NCBI GenBank assembly: GCA_018365455.1
Contig: JAGZJZ010000101.1
Location: 1-13,790 of the forward strand
Direction of reading: 5' to 3'
From: Clostridiales bacterium
GTDB lineage: Bacteria; Bacillota; Clostridia; Lachnospirales; Lachnospiraceae
Length of the DNA: 13,790 nucleotides
Shown here: in pieces, positions 13,649 through 13,790 of the stretch
Numbering within the stretch: the stretch's first letter is position 1
Layout of the letters: every line of letters starts with the position of its first letter
Position numbers and translations under genes: made by a program
Notes under the pieces: generated by a model
The model's input: the letters and a program-made list of their open reading frames with translations, nothing else
What the model was told of the DNA's origin: nothing
Databases searched by the model: none

Positions 13649-13693
13649 ACACAAAATCCACCAGACTACAATTTTTCCGGTGGATTTTTGTGT
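13649..13693 (-). terminator. Hairpin terminator downstream of the transposase fragment
   Basis: ACACAAAATCCACC (13649-13662) pairs with GGTGGATTTTTGTGT (13679-13693) with one bulged T and a 16-base loop. Read on the minus strand the stem is followed by a T-rich tail (TTTTATTAG). It sits 46 bp after the stop of the minus-strand fragment at the right edge and can act as its rho-independent terminator; the A/T-rich base of the stem could also make it bidirectional. Confidence 0.75.
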
Positions 13694-13739
13694 AATTTCT
13701 ATTGATGATTCCTTATTCTGAACCAGAGATTCCTTTATT

Positions 13740-13790
13740 TTACCCCATCAATTTCATGATTCGTTTTAGGTTCACTGCAAATATTGCCAT
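13740..13790 (-). CDS. C-terminal end of a probable transposase (partial, runs off the window)
   Basis: The last 16 codons and TAA stop of a minus-strand gene entering from the right edge: MAIFAVNLKRIMKLMG. A final helix of the type AxNLKRIxKL is typical of the C-terminus of DDE transposases of IS1182/IS5-like elements, and a terminator follows. The methionine at the edge is probably internal, not a start. With only 16 residues the family cannot be proven. Confidence 0.45.
   Translation of the reverse strand: MAIFAVNLKRIMKLMG

Noticed and set aside
13445..13654. Minus-strand 69-residue frame across the right half of the palindrome
   Set aside because: It runs through the palindrome and lacks a ribosome binding site; treated as a by-product of the structure.

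Overview
The window looks like a chromosomal segment of a gut-type Clostridia, most likely a Lachnospiraceae relative. The pointers are the strong GGAGG-type ribosome binding sites, moderate-to-low GC, extended -10 promoters, an Mgl-type sugar ABC transporter with clostridial-style proteins, an AraC/glycoside-hydrolase pair, and a dispersed GC-rich palindrome cluster at the left edge. The genus cannot be fixed from sequence alone.

Layout, left to right. (1) Bases 1-63 hold three tandem GC-rich hairpins, followed by a TetR-family repressor gene (141-770, minus) whose promoter is bracketed by two copies of a 12-bp operator-like box. (2) Divergent to it is a galactose/methyl-galactoside-type ABC import operon, mglB-mglA-mglC (1090-5084, plus), with an intercistronic hairpin after mglB. 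(3) An AraC-family regulator (5107-5967, minus) is convergent with mglC and divergent from a 1144-residue GH106-like glycoside hydrolase (6101-9535, plus). The short region between the two carries helically phased direct repeats beside the hydrolase promoter. The hydrolase gene contains an in-frame 30-bp tandem repeat array. (4) A nested palindrome at 9583-9638 separates this from a minus-strand operon: a TetR-family repressor with two near-perfect palindromic operators, then an alpha/beta hydrolase. Both appear to start with TTG. (5) Also on the minus strand are a WYL-domain regulator (12255-13166) and a small alpha-alpha toroid, terpene-cyclase/prenyltransferase-like protein (11324-12178). 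(6) The right end (13167-13790) has no convincing full gene. It holds a 259-bp giant imperfect palindrome with perfect 27-bp outer arms, a rho-independent-type terminator, and the last 16 codons of what is probably a transposase entering from the right edge.

How the genes fit together. MglB captures galactose-like sugars outside the cell, and MglA/MglC import them. The GH106-like enzyme has no export signal and would act on small imported glycosides in the cytoplasm. The AraC protein is best placed to activate the hydrolase promoter and could also sense the sugar, but no matching site is evident upstream of mglB. The TetR/alpha-beta hydrolase pair looks like a self-regulated small-molecule response unit. 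The WYL regulator and toroid protein may form another unit.

Most genes belong to known families. The less ordinary items are the coding minisatellite inside the hydrolase, the giant palindrome near the IS remnant, the twin operators with equal 34-bp spacing at both TetR genes, and the phased AraC-type half-sites. No clearly new multi-gene system was found.
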